Source: Akkermansiaceae bacterium (GTDB lineage Bacteria > Verrucomicrobiota > Verrucomicrobiia > Verrucomicrobiales > Akkermansiaceae). Taken from it: DNA of 64,000 bases. Shown piece after piece: positions 20,201 through 27,340 of this stretch; position 1 is the first letter of the stretch, and the number at the start of each line of letters is the position of its first letter. The stretch lies in assembly GCA_030725745.1 (NCBI GenBank), contig JANRFH010000057.1, positions 191,218 to 255,217 on the forward strand, written 5' to 3'. Under the pieces are notes generated by a model that worked only from the letters and a program-made list of their open reading frames with translations, had not been told where the DNA came from and did not search any database. A program made the translations under genes and the position numbers.

Positions 20201-20996
20201 GTGTTGCATCTTGGTTGCTGTTGTCACCAATTTGGATAGCTCCGCCGAGTGCTGGAGCAGGAAGTCCTGAGTCCCCCCGGGTATTGCCACCCAAGGCATT
20301 CGATCCGCCAGCTCCATTCGACTGAAGAGTGCCGGCAGCTATCACTGTGAATCCGGTGTATTCACTGAGAACGTTGCCGAAGGTTTGTGTCTGCCCTGCA
20401 GCATTGATGGTAAGATTACCCGAGCCCATTAGGCGACCATTAAAGGTATTACTCGTTGACGCATTGATCGTGAGATCCGAACCAGATCCAAGTTCAAGGG
20501 TACTGGTGCTGTTACCCGACAATCCCGTCGCTGAGTTACCGGTTCCATTGAGAGTTAGTGTCCCGTCGGTCACGGTCAAATTACCAAGTGCATTCCCGTT
20601 GCCTGAGAGAATAAGATTGCCGGCTGTGGCCGAGGAGTAAGTTGTGTTGCCTGTCTGCGCCAAGGTGGCGGAAATGGTGTTGACCCCGGTGCCGGTGATA
20701 CCGCCGGAGCCTACAGTTAGTAAGCCTGCTCCGCTAAGAGTCCAGCCGCCGGACTGGAAATCAATGCCGTTGATGCTGCGGCCTGCGGCGAGGTCTGGCT
20801 GGAATGTCGGTGTCCCGGTAAAGATAGCTGTGTCTGTGGCATCGCTGTCGGCAGGGGCCGTTCCTAACAACCAGTTGGCATCGGTGGCGAAATCCGTGCC
20901 TGAATTATCCCAAGTGATGGGAGCGGCAGAGGCGGATACCGTTAAGCCTGTGAGGGCAATGGAGGAGATGAGTAATTTGCTTTTCGAGGGTTTCAT
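17205..20996 (-). CDS. PEP-CTERM protein with autotransporter-associated beta-strand repeats (array gene 2)
   Basis: 1263 aa; MKPSKSKLLISSIALTGLTVSASA; many GANTYTGGTTVARGTLALG-type repeats; C-terminus VPEPSVALLTCLGVLALLRRRRA. Confidence 0.94.
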   Translation of the reverse strand: MKPSKSKLLISSIALTGLTVSASAAPITWDNSGTDFATDANWLLGTAPADSDATDTAIFTGTPTFQPDLAAGRSINGIDFQSGGWTLSGAGLLTVGSGGITGTGVNTISATLAQTGNTTYSSATAGNLILSGNGNALGNLTVTDGTLTLNGTGNSATGLSGNSTSTLELGSGSDLTINASTSNTFNGRLMGSGNLTINAAGQTQTFGNVLSEYTGFTVIAAGTLQSNGAGGSNALGGNTRGDSGLPAPALGGAIQIGDNSNQDATLFISGYSSLKSNQDISVVGSGAHLLTANNNNTGQVTFTEDITLNNANLSVQHTGRSGYRMVGAITGTGDLVFLGNTADTRASNNIDVRTQINTVGTISNNGTGNNSLFINGGNGGSIGANVTGIIQNNVSANPGLLVSDFIIGSNNTNFIGTADVVAGTMRLTNGGALNANNTVSVSNAGTLDVQSNVTIGGLNDGTGAGAVTNQGAADQTLNLGGSGTYDFSGVIQDGATNKLSVSTSGTGIHTLSGTNTYTGQTTINGGTLKLGSAAAMSDQTLSFDITTTNGANTATVTPGTAINVGMVVAGAGLDANTRVDTYNSATGEVRLSRNATADGTVSGSFAGTIDLNGGGTLDLNGQTITKQFSDNGGIIINSNISVAAEISSEMVNLANPTFDGAGDITIGNIFRTNGVTRRITKNGSGTLTLGGDQANNRYGLTVNGGDVLLNKADGVDAVSRFALIMENASSTVTLLANEQIHDGTDGGGLHEINAGTLDLNGFNETLGYVTTTNGTGVDAFVTNSNGGTTSTLTLKGNAEVANYLGAITGNLALVKDNTNTQVLSGANTYTGGTTVARGTLALGSGGSMAVTNTLILGAGGNSGTFQLGDATAAVNTTVTSLSTSGTGNANAVVGGHGTNNSVLTVNSADPTIDTYGGFLGDGVAGDTDANRLSLVKQGTGSLRLNSANTYNGGTTIDDGVLSYGANGAFGTGDVTINGGRIGVGNGGLTLANNIIAGGNFAIGTESALSGNASGLAISGDLDLGGETREITVRRTTSISGVISNGGLTFIGVGSGDAADAGRTLTLTGVNSYTGATNVTSGTLIIDGNIVTSTLTTVASGATIGGSGTTGALTIDSGGFHNPGNSPGIMNVNGNYSLAGTLIAEIEGNTAGIGGYDQVNVTGDVVISGSLSAMFTGGTYTAGDLLFLVTNDGTDAISGAFTGLNQGDVVTNSGGFDWVISYLADSVGNSFTGGNDIALQAVPEPSVALLTCLGVLALLRRRRA

Positions 20997-21032
20997 GGGG
21001 TTTTTATACGCCTTTCGTCTAGATTGACATCT

Positions 21033-21080
21033 ATACTAAGTATCGTTGTTGAGTTGGCACTTCACGCATATAGCGAGAAA
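21033..21080 (-). promoter_or_regulatory. putative promoter/operator of array gene 2
   Basis: Coding strand GTGCCA-N16-TAGTAT; CACTTCAC (21058) exactly 62 nt upstream of the ATG, degenerate right arm. Confidence 0.5.
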
Positions 21081-21136
21081 CTAGCTAGAAGTATCAACAC
21101 CTAGAGATACTTGTCACTATTTTTGAAGATTCAGCC

Positions 21137-21169
21137 AAAAAAAACCGCCAACCCTCGGGTTGGCGGTTT
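21137..21169 (-). terminator. rho-independent terminator downstream of array gene 3
   Basis: Coding strand AAACCGCCAACCC-GA-GGGTTGGCGGTTTTTTTT. Confidence 0.9.
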
Positions 21170-21214
21170 CTTGAATTCCTGAAAAAGCCAAGCGGCTCCC
21201 TCATGAGGATAATA

Positions 21215-23956
21215 TTAGGCGCGGCGGCGGCTAAGCAGAGCGAGAAGGCTCAATGCGCAAAGCAGTGCTGCGGAAGGCTCGGGGACGACGGTGACGACGG
21301 TGAGGTCGAGCACGCCAGTGGACTGGGTGAATGACCATGTCTCCGTGGCGGTGGAGTAATTCCAAATATCACTGGAGTCGAAGACAAAGCTACCGGAATA
21401 CTGGTCAGCAAGAGCGACGCTGGAGAAGTCTCCTGTTTCGCTGCCAGTGATATTGAACAGAGTCCACGAGTAACTGCCTTCTTTGAACATGGTGCCAATG
21501 TCGAGGGTGAGCGCACCTGCGTAGGTGAGGGCACCAGACACGCTGGCTTGGTCATGGCCTCCAGTGACGCCTGCGCCAGCAATGCCATCGATTTCCATTA
21601 CCGTGGTTGTGGCTCCGGTGAGTGTTAGATCAGTGAAGCTCATTGTGCCGGGGCTGTTGCCGATGGCAAGCTGGGTGGAAACGGTCAAACCACCGATCAC
21701 CGAGCCGGTGCCGGAGAGGTTGCTCACGGTGTAGCCACCTTTCGCGGAGACATTGAATGTGCCGTTCGTTCCGAGGGAGACACCGCTGGTGTTATCGATG
21801 GAGCCAGTGGCTCCGAGAACCAGAGTTCCCGACTGAATGGTGGTCGCACCTGAGTAGGTGTTGGCGCCACCCAGAGTCAAGGTGCGTCCGGCGTTTGCAG
21901 TGCCAGCATCATCTGAAGTGCCAATGAAAGTGAGTCCACCGTTGGAGATGATTCCGGAAATGCCAGCCGTTCTCCTGACGGTAATTTCACGAGTCTCGCC
22001 GCCGAGGTTCACGTTACCCGATATGTCGAGACCAGATGAGCTGCCTTGCAGGGCGGTATCAGCACCTATCGCGAAGTTTCCACCAACGACAACGTTATTG
22101 GCAATCGTCAGGTTCCCGGCACCGGCACCGATGCGACCGCCATTGATGGTGAGGTCGCCACTAGTAGCACCGAATGCGCCATTGGCACCGTAGGAGAGGA
22201 CACCAGCATTTAACGTGGTTCCGCCTGTGTATGAGTTCGATATGTTGAGCCTAGTGGCACCGGAGCCACTTTGTGTAACAGAGCCAGTGCCCGAGATGGC
22301 AGCACCACTGAAGTCAGTGCCTTGCACAACAAGATTGTCGCGGTTGATGGCCAAATTGCCGTCGTTCGTGATTGCGCTGCCGGCTGCAAGCGATCCGGTC
22401 GAGCCGCCGGCACCCAGTTGCAGGGTGCCCCCACTGATGACGGTGGCACCGGTGTAGGTGTTTGCGGAGTCCAGCGTGAGGGTGTTGGCACCTAGCTTAG
22501 ACAGACCAAGTGCGCCGAAATCGCCTAAAGTGAAGGCTTTCCACTGGGTGAGATTGCCGTTGGTGGTGTCGATACCGAGACTTCCGCTGGTTTTGGTGGC
22601 GTTGGTGAGCAAGGTATCCACTTCTCCCGTAGTCCATCCGCTACCTCCCACTTGCACGCCGACGGTGCCGCCGTTGAAGACGACCTTTGCAGCGGTGGTG
22701 TAACCGGACAATGCAGCCGCTTTTGTGGTGAGCAGGGTGCCGCCTGTATTGGCAGTCGAGTTACCCGTGTAAGTGTTGGTTCCGCTAAAGGCGAGGGTGC
22801 CGTTATTCACGACCACGTTGCCTCCGCCAACCATGATGCCGGAAATGATCTGAGTGCCGCTTCCGTTTTTAACGAGGTTCGTGTTGGTGTCGCCGGCGGC
22901 CATGCCACGACCGATGACTCCCGCATAGTCGCCCGATCCGTTGGAGTTCCCGACGCTCAGGGTGCTGTTGCCGGAAATGCGGCCCAAGCTGGTGCCGTTC
23001 AGGCCATCGACCGTCTGACCGAAGTTGCCCATGGCGAGGTGCGCCAAGGTATTGTTCGTGGTGGTCTGGGCGTTGCCCACAGTCAAGGTCTGGTTGGTCG
23101 GAAGATTGCCAGCTGTCCCTTGGATATTGATTTCCCCTCGCTCAAGGGTGACGCCTCCGCTGAATTCCGACCAATCAACTTCACTCAGGCGGAAATTCTT
23201 CGCAGGATTCGTGGAGATTGCATCGACTCCCGTGCCGGTGATCGCGCCGCCGGTTCTGCCGTCGAAGATCAAGCCCTGGGTGCCACCCAACTTTAGTGCC
23301 TCACCATTGCCGGTTCCAAATCGGACAACTCTGGCGGTTGAAGTGAAAGAGATTTTGGGAGTGGATGCGTTGTTGGTCGCAAAAGTGAGGGTGTGGAGGT
23401 CTGTTCCATCGGCACCACTTGCGAGCACAAGATCAGATCCTGAGCCGTTGTATTGGAATCCATAAATGGTTTGATCCTGCGTCACGATGAAGGCAGGAAC
23501 TGATCCGCTCGAACTATTGAGGAGCATGATCTCGCTATTGGTGTCAGGAACATTGCCACCAGTCCATGTGGCAGCATTCGACAAGTCTTGGCTGAGCTGG
23601 GTTGCGCCAGCAGCATGGGTCTCTGTAGCATTAACTGCAGCACCCCCTGGAGTAGTGGATACTTGGATATCGTTACCACTCACACTGACGATGTAATAAT
23701 TGGCCGCACCACCAAAAGGGCTAGTGTTACCAACATCGGTGAAGCGAATGATATCGCCCACAGAGTATGCGGTTCCGTCCGCTACGGTGAGTGTGGCAGA
23801 TCCAGTGGTGGAAGTTACGGTTTGAGTTACTGCCGCAGGATTGAGATTCTGTATGGAGGTTTGCGCCTGAAGCGTGTGACTGCCGGCAAGAGAAAGCACG
23901 AGGCCGATGGCGGGGATATTACTGCTAAGTTTATTGCTCTTAGGTTTGGATTTCAT
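21215..23956 (-). CDS. PEP-CTERM protein with autotransporter-associated beta-strand repeats (array gene 3)
   Basis: 913 aa; MKSKPKSNKLSSNIPAIGLVLSLAGSHTLQA; repeats (GANTYSGATTIQSGTLVLG); C-terminus VPEPSAALLCALSLLALLSRRRA. Confidence 0.93.
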   Translation of the reverse strand: MKSKPKSNKLSSNIPAIGLVLSLAGSHTLQAQTSIQNLNPAAVTQTVTSTTGSATLTVADGTAYSVGDIIRFTDVGNTSPFGGAANYYIVSVSGNDIQVSTTPGGAAVNATETHAAGATQLSQDLSNAATWTGGNVPDTNSEIMLLNSSSGSVPAFIVTQDQTIYGFQYNGSGSDLVLASGADGTDLHTLTFATNNASTPKISFTSTARVVRFGTGNGEALKLGGTQGLIFDGRTGGAITGTGVDAISTNPAKNFRLSEVDWSEFSGGVTLERGEINIQGTAGNLPTNQTLTVGNAQTTTNNTLAHLAMGNFGQTVDGLNGTSLGRISGNSTLSVGNSNGSGDYAGVIGRGMAAGDTNTNLVKNGSGTQIISGIMVGGGNVVVNNGTLAFSGTNTYTGNSTANTGGTLLTTKAAALSGYTTAAKVVFNGGTVGVQVGGSGWTTGEVDTLLTNATKTSGSLGIDTTNGNLTQWKAFTLGDFGALGLSKLGANTLTLDSANTYTGATVISGGTLQLGAGGSTGSLAAGSAITNDGNLAINRDNLVVQGTDFSGAAISGTGSVTQSGSGATRLNISNSYTGGTTLNAGVLSYGANGAFGATSGDLTINGGRIGAGAGNLTIANNVVVGGNFAIGADTALQGSSSGLDISGNVNLGGETREITVRRTAGISGIISNGGLTFIGTSDDAGTANAGRTLTLGGANTYSGATTIQSGTLVLGATGSIDNTSGVSLGTNGTFNVSAKGGYTVSNLSGTGSVIGGLTVSTQLAIGNSPGTMSFTDLTLTGATTTVMEIDGIAGAGVTGGHDQASVSGALTYAGALTLDIGTMFKEGSYSWTLFNITGSETGDFSSVALADQYSGSFVFDSSDIWNYSTATETWSFTQSTGVLDLTVVTVVPEPSAALLCALSLLALLSRRRA

Positions 23957-23992
23957 GGGGATTTTCTATGAAGATTCATCTAGACCTACTTC

Positions 23993-24041
23993 ATACTATG
24001 AAAATTTGTAGGTTTGTCACCTCACGAAAATTAGTGAGGTG
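23993..24041 (-). promoter_or_regulatory. putative promoter/operator of array gene 3
   Basis: Coding strand GTGACA-N16-TAGTAT; perfect inverted repeat CACCTCAC-gaaaatta-GTGAGGTG (24018-24041), 62 nt upstream of ATG. Confidence 0.6.
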
Positions 24042-24116
24042 GGGCAAAGTGAGCAAAATTCGGGGATTTCTGTCGATTTTATTGCAAAACAAAGGGAAAT
24101 CCGAGGCTTTCAGGCG

Positions 24117-24149
24117 CAAAAAAGCCGCCAACCTGCGGGTTGGCGGCTT
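24117..24149 (-). terminator. rho-independent terminator downstream of array gene 4
   Basis: Coding strand AAGCCGCCAACCCGCAGGTTGGCGGCTTTTTT. Confidence 0.88.
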
Positions 24150-24192
24150 CCTGAAATCTTGAAAAAGCTAAGAGCTTCTTCTTGATGATTGA

Positions 24193-26784
24193 TTAGGCAC
24201 GGCGGCGGCGAAGCAGAGCGAGAAGGCTCAATGCGCAAAGCAGTGCTGCGGAAGGCTCGGGGACGACGGTGACGACGGTGAGGTCGAGCACGCCAGTGGA
24301 CTGGGTGAATGACCATGTCTCCGTGGCGGTGGAGTAATTCCAAATATCACTGGAGTCGAAGACAAAGCTACCGGAATACTGGTCAGCAAGAGCGACGCTG
24401 GAGAAGTCTCCTGTTTCGCTGCCAGTGATATTGAACAGAGTCCACGAGTAACTGCCTTCTTTGAACATGGTGCCAATGTCGAGGGTGAGTGCACCGCCGT
24501 AGGTGAGTGCGCTAGTGACGATGGATTCATCATGACCTCCTGTGACGCCTGCGCCATTATTGCCATCGATTTCCATAATCGTAGTGCCCGCGAGAGTCAG
24601 CGTACCGAAGGTCATCGAGCCGGGGCTGTTGCCGACGGCCAGTGTGCCGTTGACAGTAGCAGCTGCAACTGTGCCGGAACCACCGAGTGTAGCACCGGAA
24701 TCAACCGTGATAAGCGTGCTGCTGGAAGATCCGTTGATGATCAGTGTGTTGCCGCTAGTGACGCTGCTAGCACTGGTAAGCGTATTGGCGCCTTCGAGTG
24801 TGACGTCTCCAGTGATGGTAAGCGTTGAAGCAGCATCGCCGCTGATCTCTCCACTGTAAGTTCCACCTGCCAATGACAATCTGGAGGTAGCATCCTCTAG
24901 GACAATGTCACCAGCATAGTTGGTTGAAGCATTCGAGAGAACAACGGTTCCGCTGTCACCTTGAATTCTCAGATTGCCATCTCCAGAAAGCTCACCAGTT
25001 AAAGTTAGAGCCGAGCTCCAACCAGCACTCAAAGTGCCACCGTCGGTGCCGATGATGATATTGTTACTATGCGTAGTCGCGCCTTCCCAGTTCTTAAGAT
25101 GACCACGAGCCGTATTGGAATTATTCAGAGTCACATCACCTGTGCCGATGGAACCCGTTTTCGACCATAGTGTGCCGTTAACATCCGTGCCACCGCTATA
25201 GGTGTTGCTGCCACCTCCGAGTTGGACGACGCTGTTATCGTTTACAACTTCCAACTTACCAGTGCCGGAGACGACTCCAGTGCTCGAAATGCTTCTATTG
25301 ATCCAACCTGCGATGATTCGAGCGCCGCCATCTTCAATTATGATAGCGCGATCACCTAGAGTAAGATTCGAATCGTTGTTTTGCATTGTGCCATTGTCGA
25401 ATGTGATCGAACCAGCTGCATCTCCTAGGGAGTCATTGCTGTTGAATCTCACGAGGACTCCCTCGTTGAGGATCGTACCGCCAGTGTAGGTGTTGTTCGA
25501 TGTTTCCATCTGAATACGACCCGAGTGACCTCCGGTTCCAGAAAGGGTCAGTGCGCCATCACCTGATATAACCTTATTATTTAGGTTGTAGATATTTCTG
25601 CCGCTTCGTTGGCGAAGGGTGCCGCCATTCTCAGTCAGAACAATATTGGTAATGGCCCCCAGATCAAGGTGAGCATTACCGTTGGCTCCAATCGTGCCAC
25701 CATCGAGAGTGACCTGCACGTTGTTACCAATAGCTTGGGAGTTTTGCCCCCACTGAACTACAGTATTTTCTCCAATCGTTACATTGCCAGTCAAGGTATT
25801 GCCTACACTGGTGATGTTAAGGATGCCACCTGGTGAACCACCATTGTCATTTCTGATTTGACCATCGATAGTCAAGTCGCCCGAACCGGACAGGAGGCCA
25901 TTGATCGTTGATGTCTTATTGTTGAGGCTGATTCTGCCTCCACCACTAGCGATTTCAAACTCGCGAGCTGCATCAAAACTGATATTGTTTTCTGTAACGA
26001 ATCGTGCGTCGTCGATAGTCACCTTACCAGCCACAGCACCGAAGTCATCATCATTGTTGACTTGAACGTTCGCCTTGTTGGTCATGAGCGTGCCACCGGT
26101 AAAGGTATTGGCATTGCCTCCGCTCGAAATCTGAATGCGGCTATTGCCTGCATAGTTCGTGCTACCCCCACCATCGAGTGTCAATTGGCCAGCACCTGAA
26201 ATGACAGCATTACCTAGACCGTAAAAGGCCTTGTTACTCGCATTTCGAAAAACTCCGCCACCTGCCCCAAGAACAATACTGGTTGTGCTGCTCATGTTGA
26301 GGTTTTGGTTGGTTGCGTCGAAAATCATACCACCGTTATCAAGGGTAACGGTGCCAGTTCCAATAAAGCCCTGAGCGGCTGTCGCGACCTCTAAGACAGA
26401 ACCGTCGATCGTAACTCCACCCGTAGCACTAGACACTGTTCCGGTCCTGAGAATGACGCCGCCGCTGAGTGTGAGATCTGCAGCCCCAGTGAGACCACCG
26501 GTACCCAGAGTCAGGCGCGTTCCCGTGCCGGTCAGCGTGGTTGCTGCGTTGATATCCAAACCGCTCACCTGTCGATCAACATCCAGAGTCACGGTATCGC
26601 CAGTGAGCTGGGCAATGTCAGTAGTGAGGTCATCAGTGGGGGCTGTGCCACCCCAGTTGTTTCCGTCGGTGTATGTGCTACCGTCGCCAAGGCCATCCCA
26701 TACAATGGTGTCAGCAGAGGCGGAAGCCGCCATGCCGGTGAGGACGATGGAGGAGAGTAGTAGTTTATTTCTAGTGGGTTTCAT
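24193..26784 (-). CDS. PEP-CTERM protein with autotransporter-associated beta-strand repeats (array gene 4)
   Basis: About 863 aa; MKPTRNKLLLSSIVLTGMAASASA; repeats; C-terminus VPEPSAALLCALSLLALLRRRRA (alternative ATG at 26790). Confidence 0.93.
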   Translation of the reverse strand: MKPTRNKLLLSSIVLTGMAASASADTIVWDGLGDGSTYTDGNNWGGTAPTDDLTTDIAQLTGDTVTLDVDRQVSGLDINAATTLTGTGTRLTLGTGGLTGAADLTLSGGVILRTGTVSSATGGVTIDGSVLEVATAAQGFIGTGTVTLDNGGMIFDATNQNLNMSSTTSIVLGAGGGVFRNASNKAFYGLGNAVISGAGQLTLDGGGSTNYAGNSRIQISSGGNANTFTGGTLMTNKANVQVNNDDDFGAVAGKVTIDDARFVTENNISFDAAREFEIASGGGRISLNNKTSTINGLLSGSGDLTIDGQIRNDNGGSPGGILNITSVGNTLTGNVTIGENTVVQWGQNSQAIGNNVQVTLDGGTIGANGNAHLDLGAITNIVLTENGGTLRQRSGRNIYNLNNKVISGDGALTLSGTGGHSGRIQMETSNNTYTGGTILNEGVLVRFNSNDSLGDAAGSITFDNGTMQNNDSNLTLGDRAIIIEDGGARIIAGWINRSISSTGVVSGTGKLEVVNDNSVVQLGGGSNTYSGGTDVNGTLWSKTGSIGTGDVTLNNSNTARGHLKNWEGATTHSNNIIIGTDGGTLSAGWSSALTLTGELSGDGNLRIQGDSGTVVLSNASTNYAGDIVLEDATSRLSLAGGTYSGEISGDAASTLTITGDVTLEGANTLTSASSVTSGNTLIINGSSSSTLITVDSGATLGGSGTVAAATVNGTLAVGNSPGSMTFGTLTLAGTTIMEIDGNNGAGVTGGHDESIVTSALTYGGALTLDIGTMFKEGSYSWTLFNITGSETGDFSSVALADQYSGSFVFDSSDIWNYSTATETWSFTQSTGVLDLTVVTVVPEPSAALLCALSLLALLRRRRA

Positions 26785-26854
26785 AAGCATTATTGGATAT
26801 TCCTATGGGAAGCACTCCTTCTTTGGGAGGGAGATACACCGCTGGCAGAAGGCG

Positions 26855-26903
26855 ATAGTATGAATTTTCTCAGGGTTGTCACCTCACAAAAATTAGTGAG
26901 GGT
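26855..26903 (-). promoter_or_regulatory. putative promoter/operator of array gene 4
   Basis: Coding strand GTGACA-N16-TACTAT; CACCTCAC-aaaaatta-GTGAGGGTG (26880-26903). Confidence 0.55.
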
Positions 26904-27134
26904 GCCAAAAAACGATCAAATCAGGGGGATTTCTGATGAGCAGGTTTCAAAGCGGTCGAAAAAAATATTTTCGCAAAAACGCAAAATTCCTCTTTTTTTA
27001 GATAGGCCGTTTACCAAAAGTCCGTGCGTTTTTTCTCAAGCATCACAACATTCCGAGAGCCTTCTGCAGCTGTGATGCCGAGCGGTAGAATACGCGACCC
27101 TCGTTCTAATTTTCACTACCGTATCATATTCCGT

Positions 27135-27205
27135 GGACCGCGAGTCTTCAGCTCGCCCCGTAGCACTGAGCTGTTGCAGTGGGGCGGGCTGAAGACCCGC
27201 GGTCC
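27135..27205. repeat. REP-like imperfect palindrome, copy B (71 bp, inverted relative to copy A)
   Basis: GGACCGCGAGTCTTCAGCTCGCCCC...GGGGCGGGCTGAAGACCCGCGGTCC. Confidence 0.85.
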
Positions 27206-27340
27206 TACCACCCCTCTTTGTGGTGGAATCCAGATGAATTTGGTCAGAAATCCTCTTAGCTCGACATCGCCCATACAGGCAGCGATTGAGGAATATAGAG
27301 GATTGCGATAGGCAGGCCAGAGATAGATGATCGGAGAGAA

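Noticed and set aside
21033-21080. TTGGCAC upstream of array gene 2 considered as a sigma-54/PrsR-type PEP-CTERM promoter
   Set aside because: On the wrong strand for the gene, no proper -12 element, and absent upstream of the other three genes.
14842-24149. Four near-identical hairpins considered as a CRISPR-like or mobile repeat
   Set aside because: Kilobase spacing, one per gene 3' end, with T-runs on the coding strand: terminators, not CRISPR.
15082-24859. Many plus-strand ORFs (100-214 aa) inside the PEP-CTERM genes
   Set aside because: Antisense reading of beta-strand repeats (Val/Pro/Ser-rich); no signal peptides or domains.
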